Shown piece after piece: positions 1 to 7,333 of a stretch of DNA of 64,000 nt. A program made the position numbers and the translations under genes. The stretch lies in NCBI RefSeq assembly GCF_031954365.1, contig NZ_JAUSVZ010000014.1; one strand, 5' to 3'. Within the stretch, counting starts at the first letter, position 1. Every line of letters starts with the position of its first letter. The notes beneath the pieces were generated by a model, which worked only from the letters and a program-made list of their open reading frames with translations, did no database searches and was not told where the DNA came from. Source of the DNA: Brevibacillus aydinogluensis (lineage in GTDB: Bacteria; Bacillota; Bacilli; Brevibacillales; Brevibacillaceae).

Positions 1-1
1 C

Positions 2-787
2 TTTGTGTCAGAGGGCATCTTCTTCCGCTCACCGGACCCGCTGCCCGACAGCGAGCAGCTCGCCAAAGACAAAAAGGCCAACGTCAAGCCGCTTGATTGG
101 GAGCAGCGCCTCCCCGAAAAGGAAGATCCCAGGACCGAGGTGGCCGGCGCTCCCGCCGCTCCGACCAACGTCACCGCCGTCCAGTCCGGCAAGCAAGTGA
201 CACTTTCGTGGAAGTCGGGCGGCGAAGCGGACCTGATCGGCTACCGGATTTACCGCGCCAACGGGTCAAACGGCTTCGTCCGCCTCGCCACGGTGAAAGA
301 CCCGGCCGTGCTCAGCTATACGGATGCGTCGGCAAATGGCGGACGATACTACGTCACTGCCGTGGACATCACAGGCCAGGAGTCGGCGCCGTCAGCGGCA
401 GTCTCTGCCGGAAATTCCACAGGCACGTGGGAGGTCCCAACCGCCCCCGGCCAAACGGAATCGCCGCTCCCGGAGCCAAACGACCCGACCGGTATCGGAA
501 ACGGCGGAGACCCAATCGCCATGCCGCCCAGCGCGCCCAAGTCTTTGACGCTGACAAAAGTTCAGGGCGGCTGGAAACTCCAGTGGAAGCGCAACAGCAC
601 AAACGAACAGGTCATCGCGTACAACGTCTACTTCAGCCCGGACCCGGCAACCGGATACCTGCTCCTGGAGTCGGTGACCGGCACCAGCTATGTGCACATG
701 AGCGAAGACAACAGCGGCACGTATTACATCACTGCCGTCAACAGTTTCGGAGAATCGCCGCAATCGAACAGCGTTGCCGCCCACTAA
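2..787 (+). CDS. Fibronectin type III domain protein, C-terminal part (start outside window)
   Basis: The reading frame is open from the first bases, so the N-terminus lies upstream of the window. About 262 residues are visible. Two fibronectin type III-like modules can be seen, roughly residues 50-135 (ending YYVTAVDITGQES) and 175-260 (ending YYITAVNSFGES), joined by a Pro/Gly-rich linker. Such modules at the C-terminus are common in extracytoplasmic Firmicute proteins, including class A penicillin-binding proteins. The start SEGIFFRSPDPLPD would fit the end of such an enzyme, but no catalytic domain is visible and that identity is a guess. A terminator follows at 815, which separates it from acuA. 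Confidence 0.6.
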   Translation, partial: FVSEGIFFRSPDPLPDSEQLAKDKKANVKPLDWEQRLPEKEDPRTEVAGAPAAPTNVTAVQSGKQVTLSWKSGGEADLIGYRIYRANGSNGFVRLATVKDPAVLSYTDASANGGRYYVTAVDITGQESAPSAAVSAGNSTGTWEVPTAPGQTESPLPEPNDPTGIGNGGDPIAMPPSAPKSLTLTKVQGGWKLQWKRNSTNEQVIAYNVYFSPDPATGYLLLESVTGTSYVHMSEDNSGTYYITAVNSFGESPQSNSVAAH

Positions 788-814
788 ACGACGTATGATA
801 GGGATAGAGAGGTG

Positions 815-850
815 AACAAGAGATGGTTTTGCTGCCATCTCTTGTTTTCT
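815..850 (+). terminator. Rho-independent terminator after the FN3 gene
   Basis: A 12-bp stem (AACAAGAGATGG with CCATCTCTTGTT) and 8-base loop is followed by T-rich sequence. It ends just before the acuA ribosome binding site. Confidence 0.8.
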
Positions 851-868
851 AAACCAGGAGGTGCGTCA

Positions 869-1501
869 ATGAAGCACGTCAAGCGCTATCATTCACAGCA
901 GCTCGTCGCCGGCGGAAAGCGGCTGCTGGTGGAGGGGCCCGTCGAACCGGAACGTCTCGCCTCCCTCCGCTTGGACGAAGGGCTCAAGGCGTTTCGCATC
1001 CCCGAAGAGCAGCACAAGGCCCTCGTGGAAATTGCCGCCCTGCCGGAGGGACGGATCATCGTGGCCCGGGAAGCGGACCTGGTGCTGGGCTACGTCACGT
1101 TTCTCTATCCCGATCCGCTTGAGCGCTGGTCGCAGGCCCAACTCCCCGACCTGCTCGAGCTGGGGGCAATTGAAGTAAGCCAGGCCGTCCGGGGCGGCAG
1201 TGTCGCCAAGACGATGCTTCAGGTGGCCTTTATGGACGACGCGATGGAAGACTATATTGTCATCACGACGGAATATTACTGGCATTGGGACCTGAAAGGA
1301 ACGGGGCTGGATGTGTGGCAGTACCGAAAAGTGATGGAAAAGGTAATGGGCAGCGTCGGCATGGTCTGGATGGCGACGGACGATCCGGAAATCTGCTCCC
1401 ATCCGGCCAACTGCCTGATGGCCCGAATCGGCAGTCGGGTCCCGCCGGAGAGCATTGCTGCTTTTGACGCCATGCGCTTTCAACATCGCTATTTCTATTA
1501 G
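869..1501 (+). CDS. acuA: Acetoin utilization protein AcuA, GNAT-type protein acetyltransferase
   Basis: 210 residues. In Bacillus subtilis AcuA acetylates acetyl-CoA synthetase and so lowers its activity; AcuC reverses this. The protein shows the AcuA pattern with MKHVKRYHSQ at the N-terminus and a central GYVTFLYPDPLERW segment, followed by LELGAIEVSQAVRGGSVAK in the acetyl-CoA-binding region. The ATG at 869 is chosen because AGGAGGTG lies 6 bases upstream; earlier in-frame codons have no ribosome binding site. It is the first gene of acuA-acuB-acuC, the order known from Bacillus. The acsA gene that usually adjoins it is not in the window. Confidence 0.9.
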   Translation: MKHVKRYHSQQLVAGGKRLLVEGPVEPERLASLRLDEGLKAFRIPEEQHKALVEIAALPEGRIIVAREADLVLGYVTFLYPDPLERWSQAQLPDLLELGAIEVSQAVRGGSVAKTMLQVAFMDDAMEDYIVITTEYYWHWDLKGTGLDVWQYRKVMEKVMGSVGMVWMATDDPEICSHPANCLMARIGSRVPPESIAAFDAMRFQHRYFY

Positions 1502-1540
1502 GAGTATTTGGAGCGCCAGGAAAAAGGGGGAGTTTTGCCC

Positions 1541-2185
1541 ATGCGAATCGAGAAGATCATGCGCCGACGGGTCGTCACTGTCCATCCCACCACCAGTATC
1601 GGCGATGCACTGAAACTGCTGCGGGGCAACCGCATTCGACATCTGCCCGTCGTGGACCAGGAGCGTCTCGTGGGAATCATCTCCGACCGCGACCTGCGCG
1701 ATGCCCTCCCGTCCACGCTGCTTGCGCACGACGACGATCACACTGTCCTGCAAAAACCGGTGGCGGACATCATGCAGCGCCAGGTGATCACCGCCCATCC
1801 GCTCGATTTTATCGAAGACGCAGCAGTGCAAATTTACGAACACAAGGTAGGATCGCTCCCGGTCGTGGAAGGAAACCGGCTGGTCGGCATCATCACCGAA
1901 TCAGACCTGTTCAACAGCCTGATCGAACTGTTTGGCGTGAACAAACCCAGCTCCCACATTGAGGTGGAGGTAGACGACCGCGTGGGCATGCTGGCGGAAG
2001 TCAGCCAGGTGATGCGCGAAGCCCAGGTGAATGTCTGCAGCGTGGTCGTCTTCCCCGGGGACCAGCCGGGCAGGAAGAATCTGGTCTTCCGCGTCCAGAC
2101 GATCGACCCGCGCCCCGTCATGGAACTGCTGCGCAGCAAGGGCTTTGCGGTCGTCGCTCCCGGGGAAGGGGGGGAGGGGCGTTGA
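1541..2185 (+). CDS. acuB: AcuB, CBS-pair and ACT domain protein
   Basis: 214 residues. Two tandem CBS domains are visible (about residues 1-60, MRIEKIMRRRVVTVHPTTSI, and 75-135, VADIMQRQVITAHPLDFIED), then a C-terminal ACT-like domain (about 143-205, HIEVEVDDRVGMLAEVSQVM). CBS pairs bind adenine nucleotides and ACT domains bind small metabolites, so a regulatory sensor role in acetate/acetoin metabolism is likely; the precise function of AcuB is not established. The ATG at 1541 follows a GGGGGAG site. The gene lies 39 bases after acuA and overlaps the start of acuC. Confidence 0.9.
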   Translation: MRIEKIMRRRVVTVHPTTSIGDALKLLRGNRIRHLPVVDQERLVGIISDRDLRDALPSTLLAHDDDHTVLQKPVADIMQRQVITAHPLDFIEDAAVQIYEHKVGSLPVVEGNRLVGIITESDLFNSLIELFGVNKPSSHIEVEVDDRVGMLAEVSQVMREAQVNVCSVVVFPGDQPGRKNLVFRVQTIDPRPVMELLRSKGFAVVAPGEGGEGR

Positions 2186-3339
2186 GCCGGAACGCTCGTC
2201 TGATCTACTCTGCCGATTACACCCGCTACTACTTTCACGACGAACATCCGTTCAACCAGCGCCGGTTGCTGCTGACCTACGATCTGATGAGCGCCTACGG
2301 TTTGATAAACGACGCCGACATCCTGCCGCCGCGGCTGGCGACCGACGAGGAACTGGCGCTGATCCACGATCCGCGCTACATCCAGTTTGTCCGGCAGCAG
2401 GGGGAAAGTGACACCGAGCTGCCGCTGGCGGCCGGGTACGGGATTGGCACCGAAGACGTCCCCTTCTTCCCGCAGATGCACGAGGCCGCCGCGCTGATCG
2501 TCGGCGGCACCTTGCAGGCGGTGGACGCGGTGATGAACGGACAGGCGGAGCATGCCTTCAACCCAGCGGGCGGACTGCACCACGCCTTTCGCGGGAGGGC
2601 ATCCGGTTTTTGCATCTACAACGACTGCTCCGTCGCCATCGCCTATTTGCGCCAGCACTGGGACGCCAGGATTCTCTATATCGACACCGACGCCCATCAC
2701 GGGGACGGTGTGCAGTGGGCCTTTTATGACGATCCCAACGTCCTCACCGTCTCCCTGCACGAGACCGGCAAATACCTCTTTCCCGGCACCGGCAGCCTGA
2801 CGGAACGGGGAGAAGGCAGCGGCTACGGCTATTCGGTCAACATCCCGCTGGAAGCGTTTACAGAAGATCAGTCGTTTTTGGACATTTACCACGAGTTGGT
2901 TCCCAAATTGGCGCGCGGCTTCAAGCCGGATGTGATCGTGACGCAAAACGGCTGCGACGCCCACACCTACGATCCGCTTACCCACCTCTCCTGTTCGATG
3001 CGCATCTATCAGGAAATTCCTCGGCTGGCTCATCGGCTGGCGCACGAGTGGTGCCAAGGCCGCTGGATTGCCGTGGGCGGCGGAGGCTATGACATTTGGC
3101 GGGTGGTGCCCCGCGCCTGGACATTGCTCTGGAGCGAGATGACCGATCAGCCGCTCGCGGACGGCCCGCTGCCGGAAGCGTGGCGCTCCCGCTGGCAGCC
3201 GCTGAGCGAACTGGAGCTGCCGACCCGGTTGTTTGACGATCCGTTTCCGCCCATCCCCCGCCGGGCGGAGATCACGGAGAAAAACCGCATCACGCTGGAA
3301 CGGGCGCTGATGTACGCGCCGATCGAAACGGATAGCTGA
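2182..3339 (+). CDS. acuC: AcuC, histone-deacetylase-like protein deacetylase
   Basis: 385 residues of the class I/II zinc deacetylase fold. Visible motifs are the GLHHA active-site histidine pair, the zinc ligands in DTDAHHGDG and NGCDAHTYDPL, and the GGGGYD strand near the C-terminus. In Bacillus AcuC deacetylates acetyl-CoA synthetase, opposing AcuA. The start is a TTG at 2182 that overlaps the acuB stop (TTGA), which suggests translational coupling; GGGGGAGGGG just upstream supplies the ribosome binding site. It is the last gene of the acu operon, with a bidirectional terminator at 3389. Confidence 0.92.
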   Translation: MSRNARLIYSADYTRYYFHDEHPFNQRRLLLTYDLMSAYGLINDADILPPRLATDEELALIHDPRYIQFVRQQGESDTELPLAAGYGIGTEDVPFFPQMHEAAALIVGGTLQAVDAVMNGQAEHAFNPAGGLHHAFRGRASGFCIYNDCSVAIAYLRQHWDARILYIDTDAHHGDGVQWAFYDDPNVLTVSLHETGKYLFPGTGSLTERGEGSGYGYSVNIPLEAFTEDQSFLDIYHELVPKLARGFKPDVIVTQNGCDAHTYDPLTHLSCSMRIYQEIPRLAHRLAHEWCQGRWIAVGGGGYDIWRVVPRAWTLLWSEMTDQPLADGPLPEAWRSRWQPLSELELPTRLFDDPFPPIPRRAEITEKNRITLERALMYAPIETDS

Positions 3340-3388
3340 GCGGACAACCGGCGTGCCGGTATGCAGGGCATGCAGGGCGCACCATATG

Positions 3389-3424
3389 AAAAACCGGTCT
3401 CTCCCGCGAGAAACCGGTTTTTTC
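3389..3424. terminator. Bidirectional terminator between acuC and the nucleosidase gene
   Basis: The stem ACCGGT-C-TC / GA-A-ACCGGT is flanked by an A-run on the left and a T-run on the right, so it can stop transcription from both converging genes. Confidence 0.85.
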
Positions 3425-3436
3425 ATGCGTGTTTCA

Positions 3437-4363
3437 CTATGAACGGCTCAGCAGCTTTTCCAGCTCGTCTGGCTGAAAGCCTTTGACTGCTTTGTCGCCG
3501 ACCACCGTCACCGGCACGCCCATGAATCCGAAGCGCTCCACTTCTTCCTGGTAGGCGCGGCTGGTCATCACGTCCCGCACTTCAAATGCGACGCCTTTGG
3601 CGGTCAGCCACTGTTTCACCATGTCGCAGTCGATGCAGTTTTTGGTGGAGTACACGATCACGCCAGGCGTCATCGCGCGCAGCATCCGGCTGACGATCGC
3701 GTACGAACGCTGCGACGCCAACCGGGTAAACTCCGCGAAGTTGACGTGTGCAGAACCGTCGGCCTTGTCCGACATGGAGCGAACAATCACAAACGGCACG
3801 CCGTTCATGGCGCATACCTGCCCGACAGCTGCCCCTTCCATCTCTGTGCAGTGAGCGTCAAACTGCTCACGGAGCCATTTGACCTTTTCCCTGCTGGCGA
3901 CGAACTGGTCGCCGGAGAGAATTCGCCCGCTCGCGACCTGCACGTCGTCTTCCAGATCCTTGCCCGCCGCAATCGCCAGCTCCCGCAGCGCCGGGTCGGC
4001 CTGCCACACCCATTGCTCGGTATACGGAATCTGGCCGGGGGCAAATCCCAGTGCCGTCACGTCAATGTCGTGCTGCACGCAGTCCGTGGAGACGACAATA
4101 TCGCCGATGTTCAGATCGGGGTGCACCGCTCCCGCCACCCCGGTGAAAATGATCCGGTCCACCTTGAACTGATCGATCAGCATTTGCGTGGTGACAGCGG
4201 CGTTTACCTTGCCCACCCCCGATTTACAGAGAACGACGGATGTTCCCTCCATCTCTCCCTCGTGGTAGACAATGCCCGCCTTCTCCGTGCTGACCGTGCC
4301 GGTCATCGCTTCCAGATACAGCGCAATTTCCTCGTCCATCGCGCCGATAATTCCAATGCGCAT
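3437..4363 (-). CDS. mtnN: 5'-methylthioadenosine/S-adenosylhomocysteine nucleosidase fused to a glutaredoxin-like domain
   Basis: 308 residues. Residues 1-230 are a complete MTA/SAH nucleosidase, which splits adenine from MTA and SAH in the SAM salvage pathway: MRIGIIGAMDEEI (catalytic Glu), TEMEGAA (ribose-binding Glu) and SMSDKAD (catalytic Asp) are present. Residues 235-308 form a thioredoxin-fold glutaredoxin/NrdH-like module with a CIDC active site (YSTKNCIDC) and the cis-Pro signature GVPVTVVG. The nucleosidase is normally about 230 residues and free-standing, so this is a fusion, with no stop or frame change between the parts. The ATG at 4363 follows GGAGG. Redox control of the enzyme, or channeling to a thiol partner, is only a suggestion. 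Confidence 0.88.
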   Translation of the reverse strand: MRIGIIGAMDEEIALYLEAMTGTVSTEKAGIVYHEGEMEGTSVVLCKSGVGKVNAAVTTQMLIDQFKVDRIIFTGVAGAVHPDLNIGDIVVSTDCVQHDIDVTALGFAPGQIPYTEQWVWQADPALRELAIAAGKDLEDDVQVASGRILSGDQFVASREKVKWLREQFDAHCTEMEGAAVGQVCAMNGVPFVIVRSMSDKADGSAHVNFAEFTRLASQRSYAIVSRMLRAMTPGVIVYSTKNCIDCDMVKQWLTAKGVAFEVRDVMTSRAYQEEVERFGFMGVPVTVVGDKAVKGFQPDELEKLLSRS

Positions 4364-4417
4364 CGCTTCGTTCCCTCCTGCTCCTCTTGCTGTCAAACAC
4401 TTGTTCCTCTCGGCGCT

Positions 4418-5428
4418 TTAGATTTCTCGCGGCCGGGTGCTTTCGCGGTATTCAATACGGTGGGGCAGCAGCACGACGTGCTCCTCCACGTGCTCGTTGT
4501 TCATGTACTTGGTCAACAGGCGCATCGCCACTGCTCCGATGTCGTACATCGGCTGGACGACCGACGTGAGCCGCGGCCGCACCATTTCCACCAGCCGGAT
4601 GTTGTCGTGCCCGATCACTTCGATGTCGCCCGGTACGTTCAAGCCGGCATCCTGGACGGCGTGAATCGCCCCGATCGCCATTTCGTCACTGGCAGCAAAA
4701 ATGGCGGTCGGCGGGTCGGACAGCTTGAGAAACTCCCCAGCCGTACGCAGCCCTGATTCGTAGAAGTAGTTGCCGTGGGCCACCAGTTTTTCGTCATGCG
4801 AAATCCCGGCGTCGGCCAGCGCCTTTTTGTAGCCCTCGTAGCGCATCAGACCGCCCAGCGGGTCATTGATCGGACCGGTGATCATCGCGATCCGCTTGTG
4901 CCCGTGTTCGATCAGCGCCTTGGTGGCGTCGTAAGCCGCCTGGAAATGGTCGATGGTGACAGACGGCAATGTGTTGTCCGCATCACGTGTGGCCGCCAGA
5001 ACGATCGGCACCTGTGCGCTGGTGAACGCCTGCAAGTGGTCTTCCTTGATTTCCGCTCCCATGAACAAAAGGCCGTCCACTTGTTTTTCCAACAGTGTGT
5101 TGATCAACTGCAATTCCTTTTCCATGCGCTGGTCCGAGTTGCACAGGATGATGTTGTACTTGTACATGGTGGCGATATCTTCAATGCCGCGTGCCAATTC
5201 GGAAAAAAACAGACTGGAGATGTCCGGGATGATGACACCGACCGTCGTTGTTTTCTTGCTGGCTAATCCGCGCGCGACTGCGTTGGGCCGATATCCGAGA
5301 CGTTCGATCGCAGCCAATACTTTTTTTCGCGTCAATGGTTTGACATTCGGGTTTCCGTTGACAACCCGGGAAACCGTCGCCATCGAAACTCCCGCTTCTC
5401 GTGCCACATCATAGATAGTAACCGGCAT
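4418..5428 (-). CDS. ccpA: Catabolite control protein A, LacI-family regulator
   Basis: 336 residues. The N-terminal LacI-type helix-turn-helix is clear (TIYDVAREAGVSMATVSRVVNG, residues 3-24, then the hinge YRPNAVARGLASKKT), followed by a periplasmic-binding-like core. The length and the sequence around the HPr-contact region fit CcpA, which binds cre sites with HPr-Ser-P and controls carbon metabolism, including acu genes. The ATG at 5428 is preferred over the GTG at 5431 because AGTGAGGG then sits at the normal distance. Its position between acuABC and aroA matches Bacillus. A good sigma-A promoter lies at 5491-5519. Confidence 0.93.
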   Translation of the reverse strand: MPVTIYDVAREAGVSMATVSRVVNGNPNVKPLTRKKVLAAIERLGYRPNAVARGLASKKTTTVGVIIPDISSLFFSELARGIEDIATMYKYNIILCNSDQRMEKELQLINTLLEKQVDGLLFMGAEIKEDHLQAFTSAQVPIVLAATRDADNTLPSVTIDHFQAAYDATKALIEHGHKRIAMITGPINDPLGGLMRYEGYKKALADAGISHDEKLVAHGNYFYESGLRTAGEFLKLSDPPTAIFAASDEMAIGAIHAVQDAGLNVPGDIEVIGHDNIRLVEMVRPRLTSVVQPMYDIGAVAMRLLTKYMNNEHVEEHVVLLPHRIEYRESTRPREI

Positions 5429-5490
5429 CACATACCCTCACTTTCCCCATAATATGGTTTTCATGATCATTTTCATAAATGTATGCACTT

Positions 5491-5519
5491 ATGATACGAC
5501 AAGCCGTGCCCGGTTGCAA
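5491..5519 (-). promoter_or_regulatory. Predicted sigma-A promoter of ccpA
   Basis: On the minus strand, TTGCAA and TATCAT are separated by 17 bases, about 60 bases upstream of the ccpA start. Confidence 0.65.
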
Positions 5520-5542
5520 TCGTTTATCAGGCGAGCGGCCCC

Positions 5543-5851
5543 TCATCTCATCAGTTTGTTCATCGTTTTCAAAAGTTCGTCAATAACCTCGCTGTCTCCC
5601 TGTTGAATGCGGTCGATGACACAGCTTTTCATGTGCCCTTCCAGCAGCATTCTGCCCACCGCATTCAGCGCCGACTGGGCCGCCGCGATCTGATTCAGGA
5701 TGTCGTCGCAGTACACGTCCTTTTCCACCATGCCGCGGATGCCGCGAATTTGTCCTTCCACCCGGTTCAGCCGGGAGATGAGATTGCTCTTGATCTTGTC
5801 CGGCCGCGGCGTGGACCGCTCCGGCGCACAGCAGTGCTCCTGTTCACTCAT
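5543..5851 (-). CDS. csoR: CsoR-type copper-sensing repressor
   Basis: 102 residues of the CsoR/RcnR all-helical repressor family. The copper-binding Cys-His-Cys set is intact: VYCDDIL supplies the first Cys, and GHMKSC the His and second Cys with CsoR spacing. CsoR represses copper efflux genes and is released by Cu(I). No copA or copZ lies nearby, so its targets are elsewhere or differ. It lies 115 bases upstream of ccpA, same strand. The ATG at 5851 has an AAGGGAG site. Confidence 0.85.
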   Translation of the reverse strand: MSEQEHCCAPERSTPRPDKIKSNLISRLNRVEGQIRGIRGMVEKDVYCDDILNQIAAAQSALNAVGRMLLEGHMKSCVIDRIQQGDSEVIDELLKTMNKLMR

Positions 5852-5919
5852 CCGCCTTCGCTCCCTTCAGCCATGTCCTCTTGTGCTTAGCTTACTGGTT
5901 GGGACGTGTTTCGTCAAAT

Positions 5920-5965
5920 GAAGAGGGCCCTCCCGCCGATCGGAAGAGCCCTGGACACTTTTTTT
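5920..5965. terminator. Predicted terminator between csoR and aroA
   Basis: A GC-rich hairpin (AGGGCCCTCCCGCC with the complementary arm ending GAAGAGCCCT) lies 3' of aroA. The T-run is stronger on the plus strand than on the minus strand, so its efficiency for aroA is uncertain. Confidence 0.55.
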
Positions 5966-5981
5966 ATGCAAGACGGACGAA

Positions 5982-7079
5982 TCAGCGCTGCACCGTTGGC
6001 GTTGCTTCCTTGTACAGACCGGATGCGAGCAGTTCGTCGAGGATGTGGTTGAACTGCGGGATGTTGACCTGCTGCTTGGCGTCGGACAGAGCGACGTCCG
6101 GATCCGGGTGCACCTCGATCATGATGCCGTCCGCTCCGACAGCAAGACCGGCCTTGGCCGTAGGCAGGAGCAGATCGCGGCGGCCGGTGGAGTGGGTTAC
6201 GTCGACGAATACCGGCAGGTGGGTCTCCTGTTTCAACAGCGGCACGGCAGAGATGTCCAGCGTGTTGCGGGTCGCTTTTTCGTAGGTGCGGATGCCGCGC
6301 TCGCAGAGCATCACCTGCTTGTTGCCCTCGGACAGGATGTACTCCGCAGCGTAGATGAACTCTTCGATCGTCGCCGACAACCCGCGCTTCAGCAGGATCG
6401 GGTGGTTGATCCGGCCGGCCGCTTTCAGCAGCTCAAAGTTTTGCATGTTGCGGGCCCCGATTTGAATGACGTCGATGTAGCGGGTGGCCAGTTCCAGGTC
6501 AGCGGGATTGACGATTTCGCTGATCGTCACCAGGTTGAATTCGTCCCCGATCCGCTTGAGAATCTCCAGGCCTTCCACGCCCAGGCCCTGGAAGTCGTAC
6601 GGCGAGGTACGCGGCTTGTACGCTCCTCCGCGCAGCACGCGAAGACCGCGCTTGACGTGATTCTCCGCCACGGCGCGCACCTGCTCGTAGCTCTCCACGG
6701 AGCACGGGCCGGCGATCATGATCGGACGGCCTCCGCCAAACTCCACGCCCTTGATCGTGATCACAGTGTCTTCCGGCTGTTTTTTGCGGCTGACCAAAAG
6801 AACCTTTTTATTGTCGTCTTTCATCAGATCGAGCGACGCCTGGAAAATTTGCTTGAACAGATGGCGGATCGTATTGTCGCTGAACGGACCGTTGTTGTTC
6901 TCCACCAGCTGGGTGAGCATTTGGCGCTCCCTTTCCGGATCAAAGGGGTTGACGCCCTGCTTTACTTTCTCTTTGCCCAGCTCCTGAACGAGTTCGGCCC
7001 GCTTGTTGATCAATGCGAGAATCTGCAGGTTGATCTCGTCAATCTGTTTGCGCATGGTTTCGATTTGGTCGTGTGCCAT
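5982..7079 (-). CDS. aroA: Bifunctional chorismate mutase / DAHP synthase
   Basis: 365 residues. Residues 1-85 are an AroQ-type chorismate mutase (MRKQIDEINLQILALINKRAELVQ); from about 105 on is a KDPG-type DAHP synthase with GPCSVES, the LRGGAYKPRTSPYDFQG loop and DVTHS near the metal site. In Bacillus this fused enzyme makes the first committed step of aromatic amino acid synthesis, and the mutase domain senses chorismate/prephenate for feedback inhibition. The ATG at 7079 follows GGAGAGTGGAG. A near-consensus promoter lies 53 bases upstream. It is adjacent to ccpA/csoR as in Bacillales and divergent from the FtsA-like gene. Confidence 0.95.
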   Translation of the reverse strand: MAHDQIETMRKQIDEINLQILALINKRAELVQELGKEKVKQGVNPFDPERERQMLTQLVENNNGPFSDNTIRHLFKQIFQASLDLMKDDNKKVLLVSRKKQPEDTVITIKGVEFGGGRPIMIAGPCSVESYEQVRAVAENHVKRGLRVLRGGAYKPRTSPYDFQGLGVEGLEILKRIGDEFNLVTISEIVNPADLELATRYIDVIQIGARNMQNFELLKAAGRINHPILLKRGLSATIEEFIYAAEYILSEGNKQVMLCERGIRTYEKATRNTLDISAVPLLKQETHLPVFVDVTHSTGRRDLLLPTAKAGLAVGADGIMIEVHPDPDVALSDAKQQVNIPQFNHILDELLASGLYKEATPTVQR

Positions 7080-7131
7080 CTTCGCTCCACTCTCCTCGTC
7101 TTCTTTGTTCTCACCACAATAAATTAGGGTA

Positions 7132-7160
7132 ATTATAATCAATCAAATTGCCCTTGTCAG
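7132..7160 (-). promoter_or_regulatory. Predicted sigma-A promoter of aroA
   Basis: On the minus strand, CTGACA and a perfect TATAAT are separated by 17 bases. Confidence 0.8.
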
Positions 7161-7187
7161 CAGTTTAGCGCCAAAAAGCATGAAAGT

Positions 7188-7221
7188 AAATTGCAAATTT
7201 GTTTTAAAACGTTTGCAATTT
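7188..7221. promoter_or_regulatory. Inverted repeat in the aroA / FtsA-like divergent region
   Basis: Perfect 10-bp arms AAATTGCAAA and TTTGCAATTT are separated by 14 bases, between the two divergent genes. This could be an operator; no regulator can be assigned. Confidence 0.4.
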
Positions 7222-7333
7222 TTCCTCTTGTCGAGAAGATTGCCTGTTTCGACAGGATTCTCCGCACTTCGAGTCGAAAACATTCCCGAAGTGATTTCCC
7301 GGATTTTCCTATGGAATGAGGAGTGACCTGATT

